From the NCBI GenBank assembly GCA_021018815.1, contig JAITYX010000066.1, forward strand, positions 2,542,001-2,606,000: a stretch of DNA of 64,000 nt. Direction: 5' to 3'. The stretch is from Talinum fruticosum. Taxonomy: Eukaryota > Streptophyta > Magnoliopsida > Caryophyllales > Talinaceae. Positions 9,530 to 22,330 of this stretch are shown here, piece by piece (the stretch's first letter is position 1; each line of letters starts with the position of its first letter). Below the pieces are notes generated by a model. The model was given only the letters and a program-made list of their open reading frames with translations, made no database searches and had not been told where the DNA came from. The translations under genes and the position numbers were made by a program.

Positions 9530-11865
9530 TCAAACCTGAGATATTGTATCAGACAGAATTCTACAGACACACCAAGAACACTGAAACTAACCAAGTTCCG
9601 CATCCTGATATACTAGTCTAAACCAAGTGTTATGTACAGAGTAATGCTATACAACGTACACCTTAAAAATTATTGAATCACGGAGTGATGTTGTATAGTG
9701 AGTTCGTTTTCTTGATCACTTGATCTTATTGAGTGGTTTCACATTCAATAATTGTTTCTACATGTTATCGTCTTATGGGAAAAACGCTTCGTGAAGTATC
9801 AAAGTTATCGAGTCTAACACATAAAAATCATTAGAGCCCAATGCACATTCATTTTTCAATCATTTTAACTTTTTAAAGAATAAATAAAAAATCTAAACAA
9901 AATAAACAAAAAAGCACTAGAAAAAAATATCATCAAGGTTTTAAAATTACACTCTTTATAGAAGCATTATTAAGAAGCCAATTCCCTTCAAGAATCAAAC
10001 AATTTAATTCACTCATACAACTCTAACAACAATGTGCAAATATATTTGTGAATTACAAGGAAAATATTAGTAGGAAAAGAAATAATATATAATTTGTAAA
10101 AATTGAACGAGACAACTTACATATGACAATAAATATTATTATATCACAAATTAATATTGTAATGTAAAGTATACAAAATCAATAAAATAATATCAAACTT
10201 ACAGCACATAACTCTCTATAAAATCAACACAAATTCAACTTGATTGATGTTTGGACAAATATTTACATGCAAGCTTAGCTAATAAAACATAATTAACTCA
10301 AAAATTACACCAACCTTTAAAAAGTAAGCATATACCCATAATGTAATCCTAATTTTCAAGATTCTAGGTGAACATGATGATTTTTCCGATCTTCTTTACC
10401 TTTGCACACAAAGACAATCTATTTTTAACCTTTTACATTCTTCGGTCTTCCTAAAGAGATTATGAACAGTAAAAATTTAATTATAAATAACTTTAAGTTG
10501 AGACTTGTATCTTCTTACATTAGCATCATTAAATCAGTTGTAGTCCTCAATCATTTGTCTGACACCTAACTCATCATGCAAAATGGATTCACATATTGTA
10601 ACTTCAATTTGCACCTTTGAATCTGAATTTGTAGGTATATATGTTATCTGCAAGTTGTAATATCTTAGTCATCTCAAAGGGAATTGGAAAATCCATTAAA
10701 GAGTAAATTCATTGTTGTAAAATTCACATGCAAGATAAAAATATGGCGAAAGAAAATCCATTTCGCAAACTTACGCCAAAATTCTATAGACACTAAAATC
10801 TCTTCAAGATATAAATTGGATGAGAAAGAATGACAATTTCACTTTTACATAAATTAGCGAGTAAAACATATAAAATTTAACTTAATAATCGCCAAGTGAG
10901 GCTTAATCAAACTAATGATCAAGTACGTACTAAACTAATAAATTTTTTTCTAAGGGATAATAAATACAAATCATATAGGTAACATAAGAATTTTTTTGGG
11001 GGGTGTAAGGGCAATTTAGTAAGCTAAGCAAAGACATATAATCAAGATATCCCATATATTTGATTTAGCTATTGAAATATACGTTTAATTTGTTTCAAGC
11101 ATTATATGACAAACTTAATCCTCTAGTCTCTATTCTTTTACCCTATACTTAGAAACAAAATATAGGTAAAAATTAGTACAAATTCATCATTAACAATTGA
11201 GATACTATCTCAAACTCCCTTCCCGATTTGAAGTACATACTATTATTCAATTAAGGCCCATATAAAGAGATGCCTAAATACCAATGTCGAACTGTTAAAG
11301 TAATGAAGCTTGCTAGAATTAGGCATATATAACTCAAAATTACAGATCTTTAATCTGTTCTCCAGTATTTTCGAAACCCCTTTCCCTTTTCACCACAGCA
11401 AATATGTCATTTTCTTGTTCTTAACTCTTGCTCATCCCAAATTACCACTTTATTTTGTTTATACTACAAATAACCAAAACTAAAACAACTCAAACAAAGA
11501 TCTTCAAAGTGTAAAAATGAAACGTAAAAAGGTAAAATAACAATTCAAATAAGCCAATAGCCATTATTAATCCCATGTTTCAACATGTAAAGGATAAAGG
11601 TACTAATAAGTCTATATTATCATACAAAAAAGGGAAGAGAAGAGTTCACTTATAATGGGATAAATTTAATTATTTAATTATTTAATTATTTAGATCAATA
11701 ACTCATATTTAATGGATAAATAATTTATACTATATATAATAGAAATCTTTTTAAAATTATCAAATGGTGGCTTTGGAGGAAATTTAGGAGCTTTGTCCAA
11801 TATAAAAATAATAATTTTATTTTTAAAAAAGTTTTCCACTTATTTATGAATTTTTCAAGTCTCAC
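9530..11865. other. AT-rich intergenic DNA, nothing recognised
   Basis: About 2.3 kb with no long open frame, no exon-like motif and no paired terminal repeats. A TTATT-rich stretch near 11660 (TTAATTATTTAATTATTTAA) is low complexity. Confidence 0.5.
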
Positions 11866-11879
11866 TTGCCAAATAAATC

Positions 11880-11897
11880 AAATAATAATAATAATAT

Positions 11898-11992
<95 letters not shown>
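11880..11992. repeat. (AAT)n microsatellite
   Basis: Near-perfect AAT trinucleotide run of over 110 bases with one or two phase slips. Any apparent poly-asparagine reading frame here is an artefact of the repeat. Confidence 0.95.
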
Positions 11993-11999
11993 GAAAAAC

Positions 12000-13015
12000 T
12001 CATAAAATAAACTCTATCGATCCTACATCTTTCGTGCACCTTTTACTCCTTCAGCAAAATATTAAACACTAAAAACTATTCAAGTGATTATGATTTTCTA
12101 CCGAATTTTAGTTAAATACCATGATTTATTTTTTAAAATAAAGAAATTAAAGTGCACAACTTTCTTACAGGATATTTGAAAATTGTATTTGCATCCACAA
12201 AAAGTAAATCAAAAGCACATTGATTGCTTTGTAATTTTTATATCAGGTCCCTGTTTTTAAGGATAAATTATTGTTGTTATATTGGACACAAAGTGAAATG
12301 GACATTTCTTGTCAAATTCATCCATTTTAATAAGCGTCATAATTTTCGGATTATTGTAATTTTACAGGCTACTTTTGTTGATATATACTCGAGTATGGAT
12401 AGATTCAAAAGTTAATTGGCAATTTAAATTGTTATGTAACTATCAATTTAGTTGTCGCGGGTTTGGGTTTCACCTATGTTATCATTTATTATGGGTGTGA
12501 AATATATTAAGATCATCAACATTATTCATTCAACATTTTATTGTTTTTGACTTAAAGTGGTGACATAAATTGTGTTATTTGAAAATTGAATATATAATTG
12601 TTCAAGTAGTTATAAAATTATGATTAACTGAAATATGCTAGCAGTGATATAAAATTATATTATTTGAAAAATTGTCACATATAGTTTTAAAATTAAACTT
12701 AGTACGAACATGCTATTAAATGATTCTTGAAACTTTGACTAAATGTTGAAAATATACTTTGGCCATTGCTAATTGATTAAAACCTCTTTTATAATAATTT
12801 TTGTACAAATAGGCAAGTCTATATACTACTAACCCTTACAAATGATGCAAAGTCAACATATGTAACACGGGAACAGAATATAGTTAGGTCAATTAGACGA
12901 AGTCTGCTATGACTAAGGTATGAGTTTAACTACTTATTTTCTCTTTTCTTTTTTAATATGTAAATTTTTGCTTAATTAAGTTGATTGGATTATGATTTTC
13001 TCTATTTCTCCACTT
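12000..13015. other. AT-rich intergenic DNA, nothing recognised
   Basis: Only short, compositionally random open frames were seen. No element ends were identified. Confidence 0.45.
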
Positions 13016-13264
13016 ATTTTTTAATTATTTTTTTACATGATAAGTGTGGGTTACCCAACCGGACCTCTATCTCAAAAATACCAGTTAGGCTTGAAGGCCC
13101 GGGGGAAGGGTAAACATAGCAAGCACATACTTAAATCCGAAACTCACAACACACCTCAACTTCTTTGTACACCTAGCAAAGAAATTGTCTCCGCCAAGGT
13201 TTAAACCCCGGTGGAGAAGATGGAAGTGTGGAGTATTTACCACTAGGGTAACCGTCCCTTGGTA
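13016..13264 (-). mobile_element. tRNA-derived SINE
   Basis: On the minus strand it starts GGGACGGTTACCCTAGTGGT (13259-13240), an A-box-like TACCCTAGTGGT, and about 45 bases later has GGGGTTTAAACC, a B-box-like element. It ends near an A-rich tail (T-rich on plus at 13016-13035). TAGGTGTACAAAGAAG inside it is shared with the second copy at 62878-63062. Plant tRNA-derived SINEs of this size are common. The exact family is not assigned. Confidence 0.55.
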
Positions 13265-13539
13265 TAATCCTAATTATATATCTAGCTGGACTAATACTAA
13301 ATAATGAACTGTATTTTCACATTGCAATACTATCAGCACAATCCACCCTTCAACAGAAAGGGTTTTTTTACGACAATGAGGTCCTTCTTGCATAGGGTTT
13401 TCTTGAATGACTTTTTCCCCTTAACAAAGATGAGCGAAGTAGACTCCAACGAACAATAGAGAAATGCAAAGCTAAAATCATTTAACAAGCAGATGGAAAC
13501 TCGAAGTTCTTTCTCTTCTTTCATTTTTCAAGGGATATT
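13265..13539. other. Intergenic, nothing recognised
   Basis: Short DNA between two non-autonomous elements. No gene signal was found. Confidence 0.35.
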
Positions 13540-13821
13540 TATAGTTTTTGTTACTGTATTAACTTTATAATATTTGTCACTTTAAGTACTTATTTTTGTT
13601 TCACAATATTTGTCCTTTACAATGTCAATGACCTATTAATGACTTATTACCAATTTTATTTTATTAATTATTTATTAATCTCATTTCTTATTAACTTTCT
13701 TCATTTCCAATTAAATCTTAGGATAGCTCGACCTTTTAACATAAATTTTATCCTAAATTTTGTGTTTTTTATTTTCCTTACAATCTAAAAGTGACAAGCA
13801 TTGTGAAATAGATTAACTATA
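13540..13821. mobile_element. Degenerate Stowaway-like MITE
   Basis: The start TATAGTTTTTGTTACTG and the reverse of the end TATAGTTAATCTATTTCAC are partial inverted copies. Interior words such as ATAATATTTGTCACTTTA and TCATTTCCAATTAAAT match the element at 3629-3900, so it is an older member of the same family. Confidence 0.55.
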
Positions 13822-14127
13822 CAACGAGAAAAGGTACCATCTCAGAATATTTAATTGTTCCGCGAAAAATATGATGTAGAGGTTACTTTCATGCATTCCA
13901 TTCCCGGACACTGGTTTTTTGATTTCTTGTATGGCCCTGTTTGGCAAACAGTGTAAGCTGTTAACTCGTTATCTTTTCGTATCATCCGTTTGCTATTAGA
14001 TGTTTGAATTAGTTGTTTGCATTGATCTGTTTGAATTAATTATTTCTTAAAAAGGTGTTTGGTAAAATTAGTTATTTGAGGAAAAAATATTTGGTGAAGT
14101 TTCATTCATGCCCTTACGTTTAAGTTG

Positions 14128-14133
<6 letters not shown>

Positions 14134-14196
<63 letters not shown>
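14134..14196. repeat. (TA)n microsatellite
   Basis: Perfect TA dinucleotide run of about 63 bases inside the TIR element at 13931-14747. Confidence 0.95.
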
Positions 14197-14202
<6 letters not shown>

Positions 14203-14360
14203 ATCTTTTATTTTTTCAAATATAATTATATTGTGTTATGTATAAAAATTATGTTCATTTATAAAACTTTATTGTCTTACTATTTTTATAAATTTTATAT
14301 TCATTTTATATCTAATATAATATTTATTATATTTAATTTAAACAAAAAATAATATCAAGT

Positions 14361-14367
14361 AGTAGTA

Positions 14368-14440
<73 letters not shown>

Positions 14441-14478
14441 TAATAATAATAATAATAATAGGACTAATAATAACAGTA

Positions 14479-14531
<53 letters not shown>

Positions 14532-14532
14532 T
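14361..14532. repeat. (AAT)n microsatellite, interrupted
   Basis: AAT/AGT trinucleotide run of about 170 bases with an interruption near 14458-14478. It lies inside the same TIR element. Confidence 0.95.
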
Positions 14533-14837
14533 AAAAAAAAGGTTGGTGACATATGTTGTAATTTCTTCAAATTTTTTGACAAATGTGTCATTTTTACAAA
14601 CAATTATTTTAAAAAGTTAATAGAAAGAATTGTTTGAGAGAGAGTTGTTTGTGACCAAACAACTCTTTCAAACAATTGTTAACCAAACATTACTTTAACT
14701 ATAACATCTCTTTTTTTCAAACAGTTATAGTAACCAAACAGGCTTATATGTTGAGAGGAATAAAAAGTCGCTTTATATTTCTCCTTCTCTTGTAGATATT
14801 GTAGTCGGCTTGCTGTGGTGGCAATGCTATTATATTG

Positions 14838-14846
14838 CTATATATA
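14838..14846 (+). promoter_or_regulatory. TATA box of the CYP82 pseudogene
   Basis: CTATATATAG lies about 105 bases before the ATG at 14952. Its placement matches a normal plant core promoter, so the pseudogene arose by tandem duplication with its promoter rather than by retroposition. Confidence 0.5.
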
Positions 14847-15979
14847 GAATACCTCTCTAATTTATGAGTGCAAACTTTCTGTCTATTTTTTCTGACTCTC
14901 TCCTGTCTTTACTCTCTCTGCCTAGATAGTCAAAACAACATATGCCACCAAATGGAGTGTCACATTCATCTCCTAAAAGCTGCAGGCTTATGCACCTTCC
15001 TACTCTTCTTCTGCTTCCTGCAAAGACGGAAACACAACACTGAAACTGAAAGAAAGCCACCTGAACCATCAGGTTCATGGCCCATAATTGGGCATCTCCA
15101 TCTTCTAAGAGGTCTTCCCCACATAGCCTTGGGGAAATTAGCGGACAGATATGGCCCAATCTTCGTGATTAAGCTCGGTATCCACAGAGCCTTGGTTGTT
15201 AGCACCCCGAGATTGCTAGGGAGTGCTTAGGCACCAATGACAAGGTGTTTCTGGGCCGGCCACATACGATCTTTGTGGAGCACCTGACTTACGACACTGC
15301 CAATATGGGCTTCAGCCCATATGGCCCTTACTGGCGTAATTTGCGCAAGATCACTGCCCTCAAGCTACTGTCCAATCAGAGGATAAAGATGTTCGACCAT
15401 GTTTGGACATCAGAACTAAAATCAGCTATAAAAGCAATCCACTGTGATTATTGGGCAAAAAGAGAATCGGGTGGCAGACTAGTTGACATGAAGCTGTGGT
15501 TTAATGAAATAAACTTGAATACTACAGTAAGATTAATTGCGGGAAAGTCATTCAAGGAACTCTACCAAGGTGAGGAATACGACAAGTGGAAAAACGCATT
15601 AAGGGATTGGTTTGATTTGGCAGGTGCCTTTGTTCCTGCAGATGCACTGCCACTTCTCAGGTGTTTAGATATTGGCGGGTATGAGAAAGCCATGAAAAAA
15701 GTTGCAAATGAAATAGACCGTTTACCTCAAAAGTGGCTGGAGGAACATAAAATAAAACGAGCTTCTGGGGAAGAGGTCAGAGAGCAGGATTTTATAGATG
15801 TCATGTTTGAGATTTTCGAGAAAAGAGCAGGACAGCCCTTGTGAATTCGAAGCAGATACTGTCATCAAAGCCACCTGCATGGTATGCATTTTCATTATTC
15901 AAAAGTTTCACTAACAGGTTATCAACTAATATGGCCTCCACATACAACCAAGTAACATAATGAGAACAAAGTGTGCATT

Positions 15980-17060
15980 AGCTAACAAACTCTTTGTTCG
16001 ATTGTAGATCAAGGGTTTAGATTATCGTCCTCATGGATGGATGAAAACTACCACTAATATTTGATGGAAAGGAGGTTCACTAAACGAATTAAACTACTAA
16101 CAAACAATTAATCCACCAAATTAACAAACACTTATGACTAAAACCAACAATTACACTAAACTAAGTTACCTAATGGTGATCAAACCCACTTGGAGCACAA
16201 CAACCAAATTTCTCCTCAAACCGATCACCAACAAAATCACAATTACTCACAAATAAACAACAATCCTAGATATCCACAACTAGAGCAATAAATAAAAATA
16301 GTCCTAAATAGTCACCACCACTAAACAAAAATGTAAAAGAGGGATTAAAGAAAAGTTACCCATTGCAAGCACCTCCAACATTAATTGATGTCTAATTTCC
16401 ACCACAATTCTCCAATCAAAGCCATTCATTTTGTGGGTCTAATAATGAAAAACTAAAGAAAAGGGGGAAAGAAAAAATCAATGACATTATTGCATCTAAG
16501 GTGGTGATTAAGATTGTAAAAGTAAGGAAAAGCCTCTAACCTAATTAAAGGTGAGTCTTTAATCACTTTTACCCTCTCCCTCACCTAAATAAGGGGTTTT
16601 GGTGTGGGTTTTGGAAGGAATCAAAACAGAGTATGAAGTAAAATACTTGAAATTAGCATCAAAGTAAAGGAAATTTGCAAATGAATCAAATGGAGATGGA
16701 AAAAATTAAACTTGCATTGATTTGAACACAAAACATTAAGAAAATTTAGAGAGAGTTTATAGAAAAAGCTGCTAATAAAACCCTAAAAATAGAAAAATAA
16801 CGAGCCCTCAGCGTATTTATACAGCCCGAAATCTAATTTGCCATGGTCGTGCCACTTGGCACGGTCAGGATCGTGCCAACTCTCTGTCTGAAAACTGCAG
16901 GGAAAAACCACACTGGCACAGTCGTGCCTCATTCTTGCACGGTCATGCCAAGAATTGGCACTGGCATGCCAAAAACTAGCACTGGCACGCCATGTTCTAG
17001 CACTGTAACAAAGCCTGTACAAAGCATTGTAGATGAGTATTAAGTAATTGTACATAGTTT
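15980..17060 (-). mobile_element. Gypsy LTR-like insertion in the pseudogene intron
   Basis: Read on the minus strand it has a TATA-like CTGTATAAATACG near 16815 and, just upstream, a cluster of GGCACG/CGTGCC palindromes (about 16845-17000). These are followed by the A-rich, ATCGTCC-containing sequence seen next to Tat/Athila-type LTRs. It explains why this intron is over twice as long as that of the intact gene. Boundaries and target duplication were not resolved. Confidence 0.4.
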
Positions 17061-18165
17061 GACAAGAAATAACCAAATATGTATGAGAAAATAACACAGG
17101 AACCATACATTATCTATCTGTTGGTCCTGTTGAGCTTTAATGGCCGCTTTCACCTGATCCTTGTCTACATTTCTCTGCAAGGCAGAAACAGGATGCATCA
17201 CAATTCACAAATGATTGGGACAAACACCAAACCTTGTACCTCATTTCCTGGTATTGACTGACTTTTATAATGGGTCTAGCACAGGCTGGACTCCGAAGGA
17301 TCCTTAACAACCCCTCTCTCCACCACTATTATCCCCCCCAAAAAAGCAAATAAAAAGGAAAAGAAAAGAAAATACACAATACGACTAAGAGGTGCAAATA
17401 GTGTGGTGTCAATGCATCTCAGCAAGGACAAACAAGTATACAACATTACAGCAGGATGAGAAAAATGCATGTTATCTAACACTAAAAAGAAAGCAGAACA
17501 TTCATCATTAGAATGAGAACAGATAATTCATCATTTAGGGGTTCTAGAACCTACATAAAAAGATCAGAAATCAACCTAGAAAAAACACAACCAGTTAATA
17601 CACTTACCCTCGGAGAGACCAAAATCCAAGCCCTGCACCAACATTCAACCGACGAGGATCCACAAGTGAATTATAGTGATTACCATTGTGATAACTCAGT
17701 CGAATTGGAGGCGTATCAGTGTCATAGTTGCCATGAAAAATGTTAATAGGCTCTGCATTAAGGAAGAAGTATCACTGACACTGAAATATTTCTATGGTGG
17801 CACTTGTAGAACTCGTTGGCTAATGCTGATCAGAAGTGGATAGTTTTATACCTGTGCTATACAAGCCCGAACACCCTTAAAAACAATTTTCAATAAGAGA
17901 GATTTATGTAGACAACCATCCTACTCAATATCACAAATACAATCCTCCTGAAAGTCAGAATATGAAACTTCAAGATAGTTTGCTATACATTACTAAATTT
18001 GACTGGTGTTATCTGCAAAAGGGATGGCTGCGTAGAATCCCTTTGTCGTCTTAAATATGTCTTGTGACTTGTGAAGCTCTCTCAAACCTTGTTTGCCGAA
18101 CTTTACTTTTGAAGACACTCCAACGGTAGATGATTCAAATTTTAACGGTTTGCATCACTTGACAG
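17061..18165. other. Remainder of the CYP82 pseudogene intron
   Basis: The word ATGAAACTTCAAGATAGTTTGC near 17965 also occurs in the intact gene's intron near 1970, showing that part of this is ancestral intron. The rest holds nothing recognised. Confidence 0.5.
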
Positions 18166-18783
18166 GCAATGATTTTGGGAGGAACGGACACTACATCAGT
18201 GACCCTGATTTGGGCACTATCCTTGCTCCTCAATAACTCAGAATCTCTGAAGAAGGCTCAAGCCGAACTAGACACTCATGTGGGCAAAGAAAGGTAGGTA
18301 TCTGAGTCAGATCTGAAGAAGCTTACCTACCTACAAGCAATTATCAAGGAAACTTTGAGACTGTACCCTGCTGCTCCCCTTCCAGTGCCCCGACAAGCCA
18401 TCACAGATTGCACGGTGGGTGGGTATCACATCCCAGCAGGCACCTGGCTCTTTGTAAATCTTTACAAGATACACCGCGATCCTCAAGTGTGGCGAGAACC
18501 CCTGGAATTTATTCCCGAAAGGTTTCTCACCAGTCACAAGGATTACGATGTTAGAGGACAGAATTTTGAGCTCATGCCTTTTGGAAGTGGAAGAAGGAGT
18601 TGTCCTGGAATATCCTTTGCCCTTCAGGCCATGCAGTTTACACTTGCTTATTTACTCCATGGGTTTGAGATCTCAGCTCCATCAGGTGAAAAAATTGACA
18701 TGACTGAAGGGTTTGGGCTAACCAACCTCAAAGTCTCTCCACTTGAAGTCATCTTGACACCTCGCCTTCCAGACAAGCTTTAA

Positions 18784-20064
18784 TAACAGGAACTGAAATT
18801 CTTAATTGATCTCCAGTCATAGTCAATATGATTTAGTTTGTACGCCTTCATCTTATAGTGTGAGACAACCTGTGTTACTTTGCTCCTGCTTAACCTAATT
18901 TCAGGTTTTACCAAATTTTTTTTACAATTAATCTGAGGAAGCACAACCAAATTTCTTATTAAATGTATTAAAAGGTATCTGTTGACAAGAAAAGAAAGTA
19001 CATGATTGGACAAAAAGGCTAACTCGAAAATTCTAAGTTACTTTGACTTTTCAATTTCCTCTAATACCCATCTGACAATTAACAGGAGGACGTGCATATA
19101 TGGACACTGAATCTTTCATTTCAGGCCAGAAATGTATGAAGTCCTTTAGAACTGATGGAGATGAAGAACAAAGTAAGGACAACTAAGATTAATAATTTAG
19201 GAAATCATTTAGCATTTGGAAAATTTTTGTAGTTTGATAATTTTAATGCATATTCATATAGGTTTATTTGTAGGGTATTTTAGATAAATCAAGTTAAGGT
19301 TTCAGGAGTATTTAGATAGGATTTAGTGTCTTTTAGGACTTGTATTAATAAGGTTGCATACCTATACGTAAAGGGGTCTATATACCTGTTAATTATCGAT
19401 TGGTGAATATTGAATATTGAATATTGATTAGTATTGAATTAAGCACAGCGATGCTTATATTCTCATCATGGGGATGCTGAATTTCCTTTTTCGTCTTCTC
19501 TAACTTCTTTTCCGCTCTTGCTCCCTTCTTGTTCTACTTTGTACCTGAGCATTATGTTCTTTGTCACAGTCTCTCCTATGAATTACAGAATACACATAAT
19601 CCAATCTCTGAATATATAATGAGCTTGAAAGTCTTGATGTGATGTGGACAAGAAAAAGATTTTAAGTGCCTTGGAAGTTGATAGCAAAGCTTTGTCAAAA
19701 GGATGTCTTCCAAAGATTGGCACATTTTCAAAAATTAGGGAAATGATGACCTGAAAGAATATTCTTCAAATAATTGCTGGTGTTGTGAATTTTGTAAAGG
19801 AATAGAGAAGGAATGGCTTACAGACGTAAAATTGGAAGAAATCCGGTACCTGTTTGAGTTCCTATCACTGTGTGATTACCTGCTGTTGAGGATTACCTCG
19901 GTCATTAGACTTGACTGGGATGGTTTGTTTGACTGAAGCTGCTGTTTGGTGTTTGAAGGTTGTCCTTGTTTTTCTCAAGCTTGTTGTATCAAGTGTGGGC
20001 CTAATTCTTAATACCACGCGTTTGGTTCAATTAATAAATGGTAAAGATGACTCTGAGAAGTACG
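18784..20064. other. 3' flank of the CYP82 pseudogene
   Basis: No further coding sequence. A short GAATATT triplication lies near 19408-19428. The stretch 19860-19980 resembles 23410-23560, downstream of the third CYP82 relic, consistent with a duplicated flank. Confidence 0.4.
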
Positions 20065-20259
20065 CAATGGCAGAGCTATTTAGTCTTTAAGGGTGTCCTG
20101 TGACACTCGCGGCAAAAAAAATTGTTAAAAATTATGTTTGAAAATCTTTACAAATCTATAAAATTGTTAAATAGGACATCAATATAAAATAATAATACTT
20201 ACAAAAACTAAAAATATTAAAAAAGACACCCTTAAATATATCTGCATAACTCTACCACT
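20065..20259. mobile_element. hAT-type MITE, older copy
   Basis: The left end CAATGGCAGAGCTA and the reverse of the right end GAGTGGTAGAGTTA pair well. Interior words (AAAAAAATTGTTAAAA, GGACATCAATATAAAATAAT, AAAAGACACCCTTAAA) match the element at 2949-3128. The flanking 8-bp duplication is too decayed to call. Confidence 0.65.
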
Positions 20260-20477
20260 CGCAAATACAGGTTCACGTAAACCTGTGGGGACTGAAGGGT
20301 TTAGATGACCCATATGTGAATGCTAGTGAAAAACACAAACTGAATATTCGGGGAGTGAACGATGTCATTCCATACCTAAACCGAAACAACTAGCCCAATC
20401 AACCCCTTAATTGGTAGTCCATTAGACATGCTTTTTTTCTTGATTGAATCTTTTGTTTGTTGGACAACGCTTTAGTT

Positions 20478-20640
20478 GGTTCTCGTTGCTACTTTGGGCA
20501 TTGTATTTGGACTTTCCAGATTGATTAATGAACTAAAAATACTTCACGTTATTCCACAAGGTTCTCGTTGCTACTAGGCATTGTATTTGGACTTTTCAAA
20601 TTGATTAATGAACTAAAAAATATTTCACGTTATTCCACAA
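20478..20640 (+). repeat. Two-copy 82-bp tandem duplication
   Basis: Units 20478-20559 and 20560-20640 both begin GGTTCTCGTTGCTACT and end CACGTTATTCCACAA, with a few indels. Part of the same sequence appears, diverged, near 23660-23710. Confidence 0.85.
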
Positions 20641-22099
20641 GGTTCTTGCACAGTTAATAAATCAGACATTTTTTATAAGGTGGTTTATAACCCTGTATAG
20701 CAAGGGCTCCATAAATAATTGTTCCGTCATCAAAAGTGGTTAATTAGATACTTTATTCACTTAGTTTTTGATTGTATTCGAGATTACTTTTTAAATTTTA
20801 TTTGAGTTTTGTGTTACTATGCAGGATATTGATGAATTGGAAAACATTGAGAAAAATGGACATGAAAAATAAAAAGTAAAAATTAATTCGGTGATTTTTG
20901 GATGCCGTTATCCAGCAAACTTCACTTACACCTCACCAGGAGTTATGATCCAAAGTCATGTTTATCACCAGAGACAAAGCACCTTAATCTACAGATGTCA
21001 AAGAGGTAGAGAATCAAAAGTTTTAACAGCAGGTATAATTTAGATTGCATAAATTAGACAATACTCACAATTTGGTCTTTTAGTTATAGAGCATCTTTTT
21101 ACTTCAACTAAGCAAAATAGGTATAGTCATATGAGTTGTATCCATGTCAAAAATCAAAATTATGCAATCGACATAGGACGCTAATAAACCAAAGGAAACT
21201 TTCAAGTATTGCCCATTTTCAATTTTTGTAATTATCAAACCTGCTCAATCATATCGGATAAGATTCTACCAGCTCATCAAGAAAGCTGAAGCTGAAGCTG
21301 ACCAGCTAACAATGACAATAAGTTCCTATAAGCTCGGGCTTTAATGACTTCAGCTCGTCTCTTATAAAATATGATTGAAGCAGACTTCATCTGACGTTAA
21401 AGGAATGTCGAGCCAAGTTAGCTTGGTCTGCAGGAAGACACACTCTTTCTCCGCTTCTATTGTCAAGCCGTCATGATACCTGTTATATCACAAGGAAAGG
21501 TAATTACATTCCACAAACTTTTATGTGAGGCTCACGTAAGAATTATTGTGAGACTGGACTTTATTAGAGGTGATTTTTTTGAAGATTTTTACTATAACTA
21601 GTAATTTATATTTGAATGACTTTTTAATTTGGAAATGACTGATAATTCAGATGTGACTTTTGCTTAAATGAATTATTAGTTACCCTCTATATATTTAAAG
21701 TAATCATAAAAATTTTTGTCTTATAAAAATTACCATAAGATGGTATCACATAAGACTTACTAAGTACTTTTTTCAATATTATATTGGGAATATTTGCATT
21801 ATGGTATTTCAAATTTGGTTCAATAACTACCTTTTTCAATATTGTATTGGAAATATTTGCTTTATGGTATTTCAAATTTGGTTCAATAATTTAGAGGACC
21901 CTCAACGTGAAAAATGAATATTCAGTCACTCACGACAAAATACACTCATGAATCATAAAATGAATATTTGAGTCCACTCAGCACAAAGTACACTTATCAA
22001 TTGCCCCATTGAAGTGGCTGATATAGAGGTTACTTTAAGGCATTCTAAGACACTGGTCACTTTGTTACTAGTATGGATTACCCTACCCAAAAATATATG
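20641..22099. other. Intergenic, nothing recognised but a tandem repeat
   Basis: Apart from the short duplication at 21767-21889, no exon, element end or RNA gene was found. Confidence 0.4.
21767..21889. repeat. Two-copy ~62-bp tandem duplication
   Basis: Both units contain TTTTTCAATATT, GGTATTTCAAATTTGGTTCA and end in CAATAA, with a few substitutions. AT-rich, no coding potential. Confidence 0.8.
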
Positions 22100-22330
22100 A
22101 TATATATCTGTTACGTGTGGTGGCGAAATTTCACTTAAAAATCACTCCTATGCCAAGCTTACTGCTTCAGCTAGGCCGTGCTCAAAAACAGCAAGAAAAC
22201 ACATCTTCCACCCAATACGATTTGGCTGTGTTACTGGGCACGGCCCGTGTCAGGTGCCAGCCTTGCTTGGTGCTTTCTTTTGCTGCATGGTTGCTCGTAT
22301 TTATCCTTTGAGACTTGTTTAACTTAACTT
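22100..22330 (+). mobile_element. Gypsy LTR-like fragment
   Basis: GCCGTGCTC and GGGCACGGCCCGTGTC palindromic words are followed by a TATA-like CGTATTTATCC near 22296. This is the same order as in the minus-strand LTR-like DNA at 16.8-17.0 kb, read in the opposite direction. Boundaries are unknown. Confidence 0.3.

Larger units (their letters stand above)
13931..14747. mobile_element. TIR element (CTGTTTGG ends) swollen by microsatellites
   Basis: Left end GGCCCTGTTTGGCAAAC and the reverse of the right end AAGCCTGTTTGGTTAC are inverted copies of the common plant GGCCTGTTTGG terminus. Additional inner words (GAATTAGTTGTTTG, AACAATTGTTAACCAAAC) support it. About 250 of its 815 bases are TA and AAT microsatellite. 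It ends roughly 90 bases before the TATA box of the CYP82 pseudogene. Confidence 0.6.
14952..18783 (+). pseudogene. CYP82 cytochrome P450, disrupted paralogue
   Basis: It keeps the structure of the intact copy: exon 1 14952-15881, a 2.28-kb intron, exon 2 18166-18783, with the same phase-0 junction. Sequence stays close throughout, with the hinge PPEPSGSWP, I-helix GGTDT, K-helix ETLR, PERF and haem loop [12 protein letters not shown] all readable. Three lesions break it. A one-base loss near 15207-15209 leads to TAG at 15228. A one-base gain near 15836 leads to TGA at 15842. A CAG-to-TAG change sits at 18295-18297, where the intact gene encodes Gln in KERQV. No long enzyme can be made unless these are sequencing errors. 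The upstream Met at 14868 is out of register with the family start, so 14952 (MECHIHLL) was chosen. The intron has gained gypsy LTR-like DNA. Confidence 0.9.

Noticed and set aside
11866..12072. Poly-asparagine open frame
   Set aside because: It is an (AAT)n microsatellite read in one frame; no protein-like sequence flanks it.
14355..14603. Poly-isoleucine open frame on the minus strand
   Set aside because: Product of the interrupted AAT microsatellite.
15882..18165. Separate gene inside the pseudogene intron
   Set aside because: Open frames there are short and coincide with LTR-like palindromes; no coding motif.
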